Assembly: GCA_039654915.1 (NCBI GenBank)
Contig: CM077594.1
Coordinates: 97,974,893-98,038,892, forward strand
DNA from: Aquilaria yunnanensis
Lineage: Eukaryota > Streptophyta > Magnoliopsida > Malvales > Thymelaeaceae
Reading direction: 5' to 3'
DNA length: 64,000 nt
The translations under genes were made by a program, and so were the position numbers. Of the stretch, positions 20,817 through 32,000 are shown piece by piece. The notes beneath the pieces were generated by a model, which had not been told where the DNA came from, did not search any database, and saw only the letters and a list, made by a program, of their open reading frames with translations. How positions within the stretch are numbered: the first letter of the stretch is position 1; the number at the start of each line of letters is the position of its first letter.

Positions 20817-22355
20817 TCATTGACTGACTTCTTCATCGGCCAGTGCTCTTTCTATCATATTGACTGGTTTTGCTTGATGAGGCGGCAATGGATTGTGAGT
20901 GACGTTTGGTTCATCGGAAAAGTCCAACCACTTTGACTCGATTAATTGTTGAACTATACGTTTCAATGCTGTGCAATTTTCCAAGCCATGGCCTGGAACG
21001 CCATCATGATATGGGCAAGTTATGTTGGGGTCATACCACGTTGGATATGGGGGTCCAAATGGATTTGTAGGAATTGGACGGATAAGTTGACTTTCTATGA
21101 GTTTTGGATACAACTCAATGTAAGTCATGGGAATTGGTGCAAAAACTTCTTTTGGTCTTCGTGTGGGTACTGGAGGAGTCGGAACAGGTGGCCGTAACTG
21201 ATTAGGCCTGTTGAGAGGATAATTGTTGGGCCTATTGGGAGGATAATCATTAGGCCTATTGGAAGGATAATCATTGGGCATATTGGGAGGATAGTCATTG
21301 GGCCTATTGGTAGGATAATAATTGGGCCTTTTAGCAGAATAGGATAGGCGAGGACCGGTAGCCACAGTACCTACGAGGGGAATCCCTCTTTCGCGTCCTA
21401 TTTGTTGTACTTCTTCATCTTTTGTTCTGAATGGTCCTCCTCTTTTCATAGGATCACTAAAGAACTCAGCAATCTTCCCAGTCCTAATCCCATGCTCGAT
21501 CCTTTCTCCAGACATGACAACATCGGAGAAATTAGTTGCCGAATTGCCGATGAGTTTGTCATAATATGGGTATTTCAGTGTCTGGACAAACAAAGTAACC
21601 ATTTCTTTTTCTGTCATGGGTGGCTGAACTTGTGCAGCTAAGTCCCTCCACCGTTGGGCATATTCCTTGAAAGTTTCTGGCTTTTTCTTCTCCATGTTTT
21701 GGAGAGTTTGGCGATCCGGAGCCAAGTCCATAACATGTTTATAGTTGCCGATGAAGGCCTGAGCAAGGTCATTCCAAGTTTTGATGTTTCTTGGTCCTTG
21801 ACTTAGATACCACTGCAATGCTGATTTTGTGAGACTTTCCTGAAAAAGTGCAATCCACACCTTTTCATCTTTTGTGAGTGGTTGTAGTCTCCTTAGGAAC
21901 AGTGTGATGTGAGTGATGGGATCACTCGTTCCATCGTATTTTACGAAATCCGGTACTTTAAAGTCCGAAGGGATTATGACGTCTGGCACTAAGCAGAGGT
22001 CATCCACTGAGAGAGATCCGAATATATTACCTCCTTCAATGGCTCGCAGTCTCTTCTCTATTGTTTCGAGCTTTTGAGATTCTGCTTCTTCTTTTGGTAA
22101 TATATTCTTCTCTTCATGTACAGTATCTTGTTTCAGGTGAACACTAGCAGACGGTCCTGATTCTTGCAACAGGTTTTCTTGGACTGAGACTCGTTGCGGG
22201 GTGAATCCCGGGGGATAAGTGGGATCTTGTACTTCTTTGATGGGGACTTGAGTTGCTTTCCCTTTGATTAATTCCATCAATTGTCTCATCTGTTCTGACA
22301 TACTTTCAATCTTGGACTCCATCTCCATGAGACGTCCTTCGGCTTGTTCTGCCAT
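20817..22355 (-). CDS. gag: Gag polyprotein of a Tat/Ogre-type element
   Basis: Intact 512-aa frame from the ATG at 22355. The N-terminal about 40 residues are acidic/coiled-coil-like (MESKIESMSEQMRQL). The retrotransposon Gag domain follows at about residues 135-300, with PSDFKVPDFVKYDGTSDP, TKSALQWY and FKEYAQRWRDLAAQ, typical of this lineage. Residues of about 345-390 form a degenerate YPxNRPND repeat. Near the C-terminus is CPYHDGVPGHGLENC (447-461), the atypical C/H cluster these Gags use in place of the classical zinc knuckle. Role: capsid assembly and packaging of element RNA in the cytoplasm. An open gag in an element without pol suggests Gag supplied in cis with enzymes from a helper. 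Confidence 0.93.
   Translation of the reverse strand: MAEQAEGRLMEMESKIESMSEQMRQLMELIKGKATQVPIKEVQDPTYPPGFTPQRVSVQENLLQESGPSASVHLKQDTVHEEKNILPKEEAESQKLETIEKRLRAIEGGNIFGSLSVDDLCLVPDVIIPSDFKVPDFVKYDGTSDPITHITLFLRRLQPLTKDEKVWIALFQESLTKSALQWYLSQGPRNIKTWNDLAQAFIGNYKHVMDLAPDRQTLQNMEKKKPETFKEYAQRWRDLAAQVQPPMTEKEMVTLFVQTLKYPYYDKLIGNSATNFSDVVMSGERIEHGIRTGKIAEFFSDPMKRGGPFRTKDEEVQQIGRERGIPLVGTVATGPRLSYSAKRPNYYPTNRPNDYPPNMPNDYPSNRPNDYPPNRPNNYPLNRPNQLRPPVPTPPVPTRRPKEVFAPIPMTYIELYPKLIESQLIRPIPTNPFGPPYPTWYDPNITCPYHDGVPGHGLENCTALKRIVQQLIESKWLDFSDEPNVTHNPLPPHQAKPVNMIERALADEEVSQ
21200..21331 (-). repeat. 24-bp coding minisatellite inside gag
   Basis: Around six or seven tandem 24-bp units encode YPxNRPND-like octapeptides. 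The unit length keeps the frame, so copy number can vary without breaking Gag. Confidence 0.85.
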
Positions 22356-22429
22356 TAATCTTGTTTGGAGTCGAGTTGAATATCGGTGTTAAGGTCCAAT
22401 TTTACCTTTTTAAAGGAATATTTATTTTA

Positions 22430-22840
22430 TTAGATTCTATGCGTATATGATTGATGTGATGGATGCATGCAATGAGATTATGTTTTTATCAAAATTTATA
22501 TGCACGTGATTGATGTAATGGAATGCATGCAATGAGATTATTTTTATCAGATTTTATATGCGTGTGATTGATGTAATGGATGCATGCAATATAAAGTGAG
22601 ATTATGTTTTTATCAGACTTTATATGCACGTGATTAATGTAATGGAATGCATGCAATGAGATTATTTTTATCAGATTTTATATGCATGTGATTAATGTAA
22701 TGGAATGCATGCAATGAGATTATTTTTATCAGATTTTATATGCGTGTGATTGATGTAATGGAATGCATGCAATGAGATTATTTTTATCATACTTTATATG
22801 CACGTGATTAATGTAATGGAATGCATGCAATGAGTGAGTT
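22430..22840. repeat. Leader tandem repeat, about 58-64 bp units
   Basis: Seven units with the core 'gattgatgtaatgga' + 'atgcatgcaatgagatta' lie just upstream of gag in the leader. Each has the palindrome TGCATGCA or a one-base variant. Confidence 0.9.
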
Positions 22841-23550
22841 TGCTTATCTATTATCGTAGAACTTCAAAACTTTTAGTTGTCATTATAAAGACCAAAAAGT
22901 TAGCATAATTTGATGCGTGGTTTTGATGCATGAAGAATAATTGCACAAGAAAGATAAGGTTATTAATAAGTTAAATAGCAATTAACAACTCATGAAGTAT
23001 TATGGAAAAATGAATTAAAACCATAAATATAAGACACGAAGAAAATAAAAGTGTAGAGCAACAACATAGCATAACAAGGACGTGCTTATGGCGTTGGTAA
23101 AATGGTAGAAATTCTATGGTCAGTTCTATGGTTAAGTGGGGAGTTCTATATGCATAAGGTAGCTTATCAAAAAGGCAAGGGATAGTTCCCGAATCCCGTT
23201 ACTAAATCATAGTGACGGCCCGATTCCTTACCCTCTAGGGTTAATGTAAGGAATGGATTAATTCGAGTCGTAGCTTTTCGTGGGCCCATGCAGAGACTAA
23301 CCGTCTCAGAAGGCAATACACTACTTTGCTACTTTGAAACCGGTGAAGGCTTGGAGACCGTGGCCTCACAAGGACAGCAACACCAATTCCGCTTAGAAAG
23401 AATCGTGTTTGATTTAAGGAAGCTCGGGTATAGAGCTTCATATTGTGAATGCATTATGCATGTTTAGAATAAGTAAATATAACATATAAATCCACATAAT
23501 AAGCAAAGTAAATCAAAACAAATCAACTTTAGGCTCGACTCACTAACGTG
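22841..23550 (-). other. 5' untranslated leader of the element
   Basis: Sequence between the primer-binding site and the tandem repeat, with no convincing gene; the frame at 23241-23441 has no family resemblance. The packaging signal would be expected here, but I cannot identify it. Confidence 0.5.
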
Positions 23551-23571
23551 GAGTCCCCAGTGGAGTCGCCA
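23551..23571 (-). other. Primer-binding site
   Basis: The minus strand reads TGGCGACTCCACTGGGGACT starting three bases after the 5' LTR end. This TGG-starting motif matches the primer site I know from Tat/Ogre elements (tRNA-Arg type). It sets the transcription direction. Confidence 0.85.
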
Positions 23572-23574
23572 AGC

Positions 23575-25465
23575 TGTGGCAACGTCGGGTTTTCGGGAGT
23601 CGCCACCAATCAGTTTACCTAGGTCGATTGGTCACCTTAAATATTGGTCTGCGAGAGTTCGGGGGTTCGGGAGTACGGTTACGTTAAAACAACTTTGTTA
23701 AAACGCCCAAAAATTGGCACCTTAGTTGATTTTAATTTTGTTTCGCTTTGCTTTTAAATAAATTTCAGTTAATTTTCAATCTAGAATTTTTAACTGAATT
23801 AATCGGATGTGGATTTTTGGTAATTAATTTGTATAGAATTTTATACTTCCGAACCATGGACTCTGCCGAGTCATTTGGACACGGAAGATTTTTATTCCGA
23901 ACCATGGACTCTGCCGAGTCATTTGGACACGGAATTTGGTGAAAATTTTAATCCATATTGTAAAAATATGGATTTTTATCTTTTTATTTAATTTATTTAT
24001 TTTGAAAGTTTGATATTTTCCAAACCGTAGATCCTGCTGGATCATCCGGATATGGAAATTACTTTAATTAATTGTTAGTTATATAATTATTATTTTTATG
24101 GAATTTATTATTACTAATTTGTAAGTCTTTTGTTTTTTAGATTTATTAATAATCTAAAAAATTTATTTTTTATTCTTTACATTTTCTTTTCTTTTCTTTC
24201 TTTCTTTTCTTTCTTTTTGATTTTATCTTTCTTTTAGTTTTATTTTTCCTTTCTTTTCTTTCTTTTCTTTTCTTTTCTTTTTCTTTTCTTTCTTTTCTTT
24301 ATTTCTTTTCTTTTTTTATCTTTTCTTTTTCTTTTCTTTCTTTTCTTTCTTTCTTTTCTTTTTTTATGTTTTTCTTATCTTTCTTATCTTTTTCTTATCT
24401 TTCTTTTAGTTTTTTTTAGTGAAAGTTATTTATTATTTAAATAATTATTCAATTTATAAAAGAAAAATAAAAATAATTGGCTTTTTAAAAAATTATTTTT
24501 ATTAGGCTTAAAAAATAATCTTCTTTTAATTTTCATTTATTTATTTAAGTAAGGGTAAAGGTGAATTAAATAAAAAAAAATTATATAAAGGAAAATTAAT
24601 AATAATAAAGTGGGGCTTTTTGGCCATCCACTTTAAAAATAAATAATAATAAAGGTTAGCAAAGTTAATTAAATTAATTAACAACAATAATAAAAATTAG
24701 CCAAGTTTAATTAAATTAATTGATTAACAACAATAATAAAAAGTTAGTCAAGTTAATTAAATTAATTGATTAACAACAATAATAAAAAGTTAGTCAAGTT
24801 AATTAAATTAATTAATTAACAACAATAATAAAAAGTTAGTCAAGTTAATTAAATTAATTAATTAACAACAATAATAAAAAGTTGGTCAAGTTAATTAAAT
24901 TAATTAATTAACAACAATAAAAGTTAGCCAAGTTAATTAAATTAATTAATTAACAACAATAAAAGTTAGCCAAGTTAATTAATTAATTAATTAACAACAA
25001 TAAAAGTTAGCCAAGTTAATTAATTAATTAACAAAAATAATAAAAAGTTAGACAAGTTAATTAAATTAATTAACAACAATAATAAAAAGTTAGCCAAGTT
25101 AATTAAATTAATTAATTAACAACAATAATAAAAAGTTAATTAATTGTTAACAACAATTATAAAAGTTAGTAATAATGCAAAAATTAAAAGGTTAGTAACA
25201 ATAATAGTATTAAAAGTTAGTTGTTAGTAAGTTAATAACAACAATAAAAAAAGGGGTTAGTAATAAACAAATAATAAACAAACAAGTAAAAATTAAAAGG
25301 GTTAGTAATTAATTCTGCAAGAACAAAATAAAAGGTTAGTGACCAAAGTGAAAGAAAATTGAAAAGATGAAGGATTAAATGAGAGTTGTACCCTTAAAAA
25401 CTGAATTTGAAATTCTGGAAACGTGAAGAACAGAACGCACGCGCGCGGGGGGAGAGAAAAAAAAG

Positions 25466-25496
<31 letters not shown>

Positions 25497-26145
25497 TCAG
25501 AGAAGGTTTAGGTTTTCTGGAGAGGAAGAGAAGAGGGCCAGGGACCTAGGCTATAATTTTTTCTTTTTTCAAAACGGAGCTCTAAGCTTCATTTCTATTT
25601 TTTTTCTGTGTTCAGCACAAAATTTGGGGGGCTATTTATAGAGGAAGTTTAGCTGAACTGTTGATGGATAAATTAATAAAAAATTTCAAACTTATCTCTT
25701 AAATTGGTAAAATGACAATTTTAGTCCTTTACGTCTCTCAGCCTCAGGATAAGTTCCTGAAGCTTCTGATTTTGACAATTTTGTCGTTTTCTGTCAATTT
25801 GAGCCAAAAACGTCGGCAGGCTCAAAATTTTATGTGACAAACTACCAAATGCTCCTGGAACTTTTAGAATTTGTCAATTTTTTCCGAAACTTCTCAATTT
25901 TGTCATTTTTACCTCAAACTTTTAATTTTTTGTCATTTTTTCATGAAATTTTATTTTATTTCAAACATACACATATTCACACATATATCATTTTAAATCA
26001 AATTTTCACAAAACAAAAATATATTTTAAACTAATTAAATTTTTTTTAATAATAATAGTAATATATATATTTTTTTTAAATTAATTTTTTTTAATAAAAT
26101 TTTTTTCAAAATTTTAAAACACCCGGACGAAATTGGGTGTCAACA
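23575..26145 (-). repeat. 5' LTR of the Tat/Ogre-type element
   Basis: A 2571-bp LTR with the same internal parts as the 3' copy: pyrimidine tract about 24180-24420, AT-rich tandem array about 24635-25165, A-tract about 25460-25490. Its outer end abuts the TCATG duplication at 26146-26150. Confidence 0.95.
25632..25641 (-). promoter_or_regulatory. LTR TATA box
   Basis: The minus strand reads CTATAAATAG, a textbook plant TATA box, about 505 bases into the 5' LTR. Transcription should start about 30 bases further along the minus strand, near 25600. The same box is at 11329-11320 in the 3' LTR. Confidence 0.75.
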
Positions 26146-26689
26146 TCATGAAATCGACAAGAGAGCGAAAACCTAGATTTGCGATTTGGCAGCGGCGACG
26201 ATTCAAGCTTGGGCATAGACGAAGATTCAAGCTTAGGTGTAAACGATCTCGTCTCCGATGTCCACTTGCGGAGTCAACCCTTGGCCATCCTTTACAAAAC
26301 CTGGGGCGTCAGGTAAGCAAGGCTAGAGGTGGGCCGCACCATCATTTGTGCTTTCTAGTCAGCAATGATCGTCATCAAGACTCGAACGTGCTTCAACTCT
26401 CTTGGTGATGGGCGAACGACTGGGCGGATGAAAATGAGAGTTGGGCAAGCAAGCTTTAGGCATTAGGCATATTAGGGGATAAGGGGGAATAAAGGTTAGG
26501 ACTTAGGGCCTCTTAGGTCCACGAGCTCATAGGGCCGGGTACATCCTAGCCCGAGCTTGACCTAAAAAAGTATTTAAGCTTATTTTGTGGCTCAAGCTCG
26601 AATAGGCCCAACTTGAATTGTTTGAACTCGAGCTTAAACTCGAGCTCAAACTCGAGCAAACTTGACCCATTTTCACCCTTACTCACAAA

Positions 26690-27333
26690 AGAGTCACTGA
26701 TAAGGGTGTTTATTCGATTAACCAATCTTAATAGAATAATTCAATTTATTTTTAATTTTTATAAATTTGATCTAAATTCCAAACCATCCAAATTACATAT
26801 TAAAATTGATCAAAACCACCTAAATTATAATTCAGTTTTTCAATTTTTATTCAAACCAACTAAATTATAACTCAGTTAATCTAATTTTTATAATTCAATT
26901 ATTTTTTTATTAGAACTAAACACATAGTAACTAATATATATATAACTTGAAAAAATATGATGAAAATTGATAATATACCATTTTATATCTAAAGTTAAGG
27001 GTTAATTCATAACATATAGTAGTAAAAAATTAAACAAAAGTGATCTTATATATGTAGGGACAAGTATATTTTCAAAATATTTATTACTTTTTGATTTATT
27101 TGGTTTGTTCAGTTTTAAACTTAAGAACCAATAATCAATCCGACAATTAAATAAGAAATTCAATTTTGATCCAATTCAAATCTAATAACCAAACTATTTT
27201 GTTCAATCCAAATAATGTATTTCCTTCGTTCCAATTTAGATGAAACGTATTTCTTTTTGAAATATCTTAAAAAGGTTGAAACATATCCCATTTTAGAAAA
27301 TTTTAAACAATCAATTTACCCTTTTACCCACAT
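26690..27333. other. AT-rich intergenic sequence with MITE-like remnants
   Basis: No gene. From about 27225 the words 'tttccttcgttccaatttagatg' (split here by the limit of my reading) resemble the terminus of Stowaway-type MITEs, with a possible partner near 28740-28775. Confidence 0.4.
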
Positions 27334-27336
27334 TTA

Positions 27337-28540
27337 GGCCCTGTTTTTCAACTAAAATTGCGTAAAAAATGAAACGTGATAATTCAAAATCAAACGCGGG
27401 CTGGGGCAGAAACGGTTTCGGGCAATTTTTTACGGGTCGGGTCGGGACGCGGGTCATTGGTTTAATCTAATATTTACAAATTTGCCACTCTAGAACAAAA
27501 GCGTCCTGTTCCCCTCCCCAACCTGGAAAATCATCTCGCGTCCGCCATTGACGCTGCAACGTTGCTGTGCCGCCATGCCAACCACGCTCTAATCTCGGTT
27601 CAAAAGGCACCGCTCTCTCTGTCTGGCCATTAATGGCGCCCATGTTAAACAATTCCCAGATTTCTCACCTCCCTAGCAACTGGTACTGTTTTCTGATTTG
27701 AAGTTTCAACTCTCGCTTCTCATCTTTTCCCCCCCTCTTATTAATAAATTCTCTCCTCCAAACAAACCAACCCAAGCAAAACTCCATCGAACCGAAAAAA
27801 GATTTGTCTTTTTGTTTCTTTCTTTGCCTCTTTTTTTTGGTTTAAAATGAAGCTATCGTTTCTTATGCGGAGCAGCTCGAGCCGGCCGAAATCGCCATGG
27901 CCGTGGCCTTATTGCCACCAACCCAGAACCCTCTCCTTCACTTTGGCCAGAAACAAAAACAATCCCCGAATCCCCAGCTCCTCTCAAACCTTCTCAGACA
28001 AAGTCGAAAACGAACTGCCCGAGTCATTCTTCACCAACTCGTCCGAGTCGCCCAGCTTCTCCTGCACCTCCTCGTCCTCCGACAATCTATTGACCGCCGC
28101 CGACTGTTCCGTGGAGACACTGATCCGAGGTTTGAGGTCGAAGAGGCTATTCTTCGACCCGGAAGAGACAAGCCACATTCTTCCGGGGGAGGCCAATAAA
28201 GAAGGCAACAACGGCGGAAATGGGGGTGTGAGTTTCGGAGAAAGCGTGGCGCTATCGATGGAGTCGGAGGACCCGTTTGGAGATTAGAGCGTGGTTGGCA
28301 TGGCGGCACAGCAACGATGGCAGCGTCGATGGCGGACGCGAGATGATTTTCCAGGTTGGGGAGGGGAACAGGACGCTTTTGTTCTAGAGTGGTAAATTTG
28401 TAAATATTAGATTAAACCAATGACCCGCGTCCCGACCCGACCCGTAAAAAATTACCCGAAACCGTTTTTGCCCCAGCCCGCGTTTGATTTTGAATTATCA
28501 CGTTTCATTTTTTACGCAATTTTAGTTGAAAAACAGGGCT
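27337..28540. mobile_element. Harbinger-type element with long inverted repeats and a captured gene
   Basis: Inverted repeats of about 260 bp (27337-27596 and 28280-28540) begin GGCCCTGTTTTTCAAC and are almost perfect complements. They are flanked by TTA (27334-27336 and 28541-28543). A TTA duplication and a GGCCCTGTTT-type end are those of PIF/Harbinger elements. The inner 680 bp is an OVATE-family gene fragment. No transposase is encoded, so it is non-autonomous. Confidence 0.88.
27847..28287 (+). pseudogene. OVATE family protein fragment captured by the Harbinger-type element
   Basis: An open 146-codon frame begins like an OVATE family repressor (MKLSFLMRSSSSRPKSPWPW), continues through VETLIRGLRSKRLFF and reaches the start of the OVATE domain (GESVALSMESEDP). 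It then leaves the family: the next codons come from the inverted repeat, which supplies the stop. The rest of the about 60-residue OVATE domain is absent. Upstream to about 27600 lies what looks like the parent gene's own pyrimidine-rich 5' leader. OVATE proteins are plant transcriptional repressors that shape growth and fruit through KNOX/BELL partners. This copy lacks the functional domain, so I call it a pseudogene, although it could be transcribed. Confidence 0.85.
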
Positions 28541-28543
28541 TTA

Positions 28544-29094
28544 AACTCTCATTGCACAAAAGCCAATAAAATTTATTTCTTTAATCTTCACTCAATCTCT
28601 CACTATACAAAACTCAAAAAAAGAATTTTTTTTAATCATTATTTAAATTCTCACTACACAATATAAAAAAAATTTTAATTTTATAAATACAATTAAAAAA
28701 ATATATAAATTATATATATTTTAATTACCGTACCCAAAAAACCGTTACATTTATTATTGGACAGGGGGAGCATTTGAATTTTATTCAAATAATGGCGCTC
28801 CTAGTTGATATGCTCCCTGCGATCAAGCTAAACGATCCATCAATGGGCCGATTGTACTGATGGGCCCTGAATCCACAAGGGTTTTAGGAAATCAAGGGTT
28901 TTGCAGCCTTTTAATTCCAGTTTATTATTCTGTTTCCCTTTTATTTTTCCGGAAAACGGTCGTATAATAAACTCCCACGGACCGCCGTTGAGCCCTGAAG
29001 TGAAAGCCGTATTATCAGACCTTGTTGGTTGGAGTCGCAGAAACATAACCTCATTAGCCAGCTCCACAAAAGAGCCGGAGGAACCTCCTTCGAA
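28544..29094. other. Intergenic region and presumed FIP1 promoter
   Basis: AT-rich to about 28780, then mixed composition leading to the FIP1-like ATG. There is no separate gene. I cannot place a TATA box with confidence. Confidence 0.5.
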
Positions 29095-32000
29095 ATGGAT
29101 GCGATCGACGACGATTTTGGCGACTTGTACGCCGACGTTGAAGTTCAAGCGACTTCTGCTGTCGCCTTTTCCTTGGTCCAATCCGAAGACGGTTACAATG
29201 GCAACGACATGAACAAAGTTGACGCCGCAAAATCTAGTCCGGTGGAGAAGTCTCCCTCCAACTCAGAGAAACTCGATTCCGGCTTCGATGACAGTGATAG
29301 CGACGACGATTTGAACATTGTTTTGAACGACGATGGTCCCGTCAACGAGGAAAGTCACAGCCGAAGCTTTGCCGTCGACGCGGCGCTGCTAAGCAAGAAT
29401 GGGATCTTCGACATCTCGGAGCCGAAATCTAGTGCGAATGAGGCCAAGAGCGAGAACTCGCTTCAGCTCAAGGTACTCTATGAAACAATGCTACTTATCA
29501 TCAGTTCAATGCTACTTACATCTCGGAGCTGAAATCTAGTGCTTTTGGTTTTCCGATACCTTTCTCCTTCTAACTTCTTAGTTGGTGTTTTACGATTCAG
29601 CGGATAGCGCTTACGTCGATTCTGCGCGCTTAACTGTATTTTGCCTTTACAGTCTGCAGTTCCCGATTATCTGTCTTGCTTTCCAGGATGATTGATTAGT
29701 ACCGCTATTTAGTCGGACTTATTGCCTAACAAGTATCCTATCTGTTCCCCCCCTTAATTGTTCTGCTTTTTTTTTTTTTTGTGTAGTATATACGAAATAG
29801 CACATCACCATTCCTTAGTAATATGCGAGGGAAGGGATGTCTTGATCCTGGGACGACCTCTTCCTCGGGGAGAAGTGATTGGGACGCAGATGGCTACAAC
29901 CACAACAAATGGGGTAGAGCTCAGTTTGGTTATGGTTTCTCTCTTCCGTGGCATAGGTCAGGAACTTACGGAATGACCAAAAAATATTTATGATAATATC
30001 ACTAAGGCTAATTAGAATGAAGTCTTTCTGGCACCAAGAAATACTAATTTTTTTCGTAAGTTTATCATTTTTTTTCCTTCCAAGACCTTCAACAATTACG
30101 AGTCCTATTCCTTTCAGGACTATTTTCAATATCAACATTGATGCATTTCATGAGAAACCATGGAGTCAGTCTGGAGCAGACATCACAGACTTCTTTAATT
30201 TTGGCTTTGAGGAGGGCAGTTGGAAGCAGTACTGCAGGGTCATTGTAAGTAGACCTTCTGCTGAGCTAACTTGTCAGCAAATTTCAGGCCAATGATATAT
30301 GCACTCACAAATTCAGATGAACTTACGCATGTAATCATTGCCCCAGGCCTTTTGGCATGTAGCTTGATTTTGTTTTCTGCGAGTTTTTTCCTCATGTTTC
30401 TTCAGTAGGTTTTTCCACAATACAATTGATACTAGTAAACCCTTTGTTGACATGCGTAGCAGGAGCAAGTCAGGCAAAAAACATTAATGCAGGACAGAGC
30501 CCCAGTTTGTGATTCCTTGAAATTTAATGTGGTGCCGTAATTTAATCCAAATTTTTGGCTCTTAATCCTTGATTATTCTCTCTTCTTGTTTTATGTAGCC
30601 AGTGTTGCTGATTTAGGGTTTTCAACTGTCTTTCTTGTAATAGATTCCTGAAGTCAGATATGAGAAGAGGGGAGACATTGAAAAGACTCCAGCAGATGAT
30701 GATACTGAGCTTGTATCCTTATCTGGAGCCGCTAATTGCAGGGAGAATACTTCGGAAGTTGTATGCTGGAACTTGTTATAGTTTGGTATTGGTTCTTTTA
30801 GGATTTTTCTGTTTCTTATTTTTTTGGGACACGCAACTTTTTGTTGTTAGGAAAAAGGGAGTGCTATTCTGGTTGAAGATGGAACTGGTGAGCGACAGCC
30901 ATATATGGATGTAACGTACTCGCATTTCCGGGATTCTGATGTTGTAATAGAGGTGAGATTTTGCTTAATTCTTTCATGAAAAAGCTTTCGTGGTTTATTC
31001 AATGTAGAGATACTGAATGGGAAACAATGGGGATAGATTTCAGTCCAGGATTCCCTTTTGGATTCATCCAGCTCTCATGAGGCAGAACCAGACTGCACTG
31101 TAGGTGAAGCATCCGGACATGGCGATGTAAAAGCAAAGGACAATAGTAAAGCAGTTCAAGCTGATATGTCCAGCAAGCATCTGAAGGAGACTGCCCAAAA
31201 TGTGCACGTACCTTCTTTCCATAGGTTTGAGTCTTTGTGATTTTGACTGTTAATTGCGATTGGAATAATTACTTTAAAGCTTATCTGTAACCTCAGTTTA
31301 GTTTCCCATTCATTCTTATTATGCAACTTGTTATCTGAAAGAGCAACATTTTTATGCTATATAATATGCTTCAGGAAATGATGAAATGCAAAGAAAACAA
31401 ATCATGGTCTTTAGGCCTCACAAAGAAATTTTCCATCATCTCATTTGATGCTTTCAATTGATTGTTCAATCCATTTTGGATTCTGGTTCATACTCGTCCT
31501 GGAAGAAGTATATGTGAATGACGAGAGCCTGCAGGGAAAATTGTACATTCATTAGTGCTGTCTTCACGTTCCTTGTGCACCATGTTTATGAGAACCTTTT
31601 CCACAAGCCAACCACAGTTCATCTTTTATCACTCCTGTCCTTAGTAGAAAGAGAAGAGAGGTGTAATTGAGCTTTATCAATCACAAATAGCTTTCCTGCT
31701 TGAAGGATCTCAATTATGTGAGACTATGCAACTTGATTTATTATTGTTGTTGTGGTAGCTATGCATGACTTGTTTCTTTATTATGTTGAAAGCATTAATT
31801 GTGTCAAGTAAGAAAGGATAACTGGAGAATACTCATTTATAATTTTGTTTAGCTTTTTCAGTTTTTCCATTAAATCACTTATAAGTGTAAATTTTCTGGA
31901 TTTTGTATGACCAGATCTTTGCAGCTGAAGACAGAGACTAATAAAATGCTTGTTGAAAATAATAACTGCGAAGACACTAATATATCTGATTGGGGTGGGC

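Larger units (their letters stand above)
9262..26145 (-). mobile_element. Tat/Ogre-type LTR retrotransposon without pol, carrying four cargo genes
   Basis: Two long direct repeats (9262-11833 and 23575-26145) lie in the same orientation and are flanked by a perfect 5-bp duplication TCATG (9257-9261 and 26146-26150). Read on the minus strand, each LTR starts TGTTGACACCC and ends TTGCCACA. A primer-binding site follows the 5' LTR and a purine tract precedes the 3' LTR, which fixes the direction. Order on the minus strand: 5' LTR, leader, gag, relic of the post-gag region, about 2.9 kb without clear genes, three 182-codon genes, LOG, hairpin tandem array, 3' LTR. No protease, reverse transcriptase, RNase H or integrase is seen, so it must use enzymes of a relative. 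The LTR terminus, primer site and Gag type are those of Tat/Ogre elements as I know them. Confidence 0.93.
8824..26681. mobile_element. hAT-like non-autonomous element, split by the LTR retrotransposon
   Basis: The left end at 8824 (TAGGGGTGAAAATAGGTCAAG) and the right end at 26681 (inverse complement TAAGGGTGAAAATGGGTCAAG) are terminal inverted repeats that continue as related sequence rich in 'gagctcgag/aagctcga'. They are flanked by imperfect 8-bp direct repeats, cccacaat (8816-8823) and ctcacaaa (26682-26689), which match at 6 of 8 positions. An 8-bp duplication and a TAGGG(G)TG terminus are usual for hAT elements. Without the nested LTR element it would be about 1 kb. No transposase is visible. 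Confidence 0.65.

Noticed and set aside
20946..21641. Plus-strand frames opposite gag
   Set aside because: Antisense shadows of an intact gag.
25423..25641. Lysine-rich open frame in the 5' LTR
   Set aside because: Product of the A-tract and of purine-rich sequence; antisense to the element.
9262..26145. Reading the LTR element on the plus strand
   Set aside because: On the plus strand there is no primer-binding site after the left LTR and no purine tract before the right one. Both signals, gag and all cargo genes fit the minus strand.
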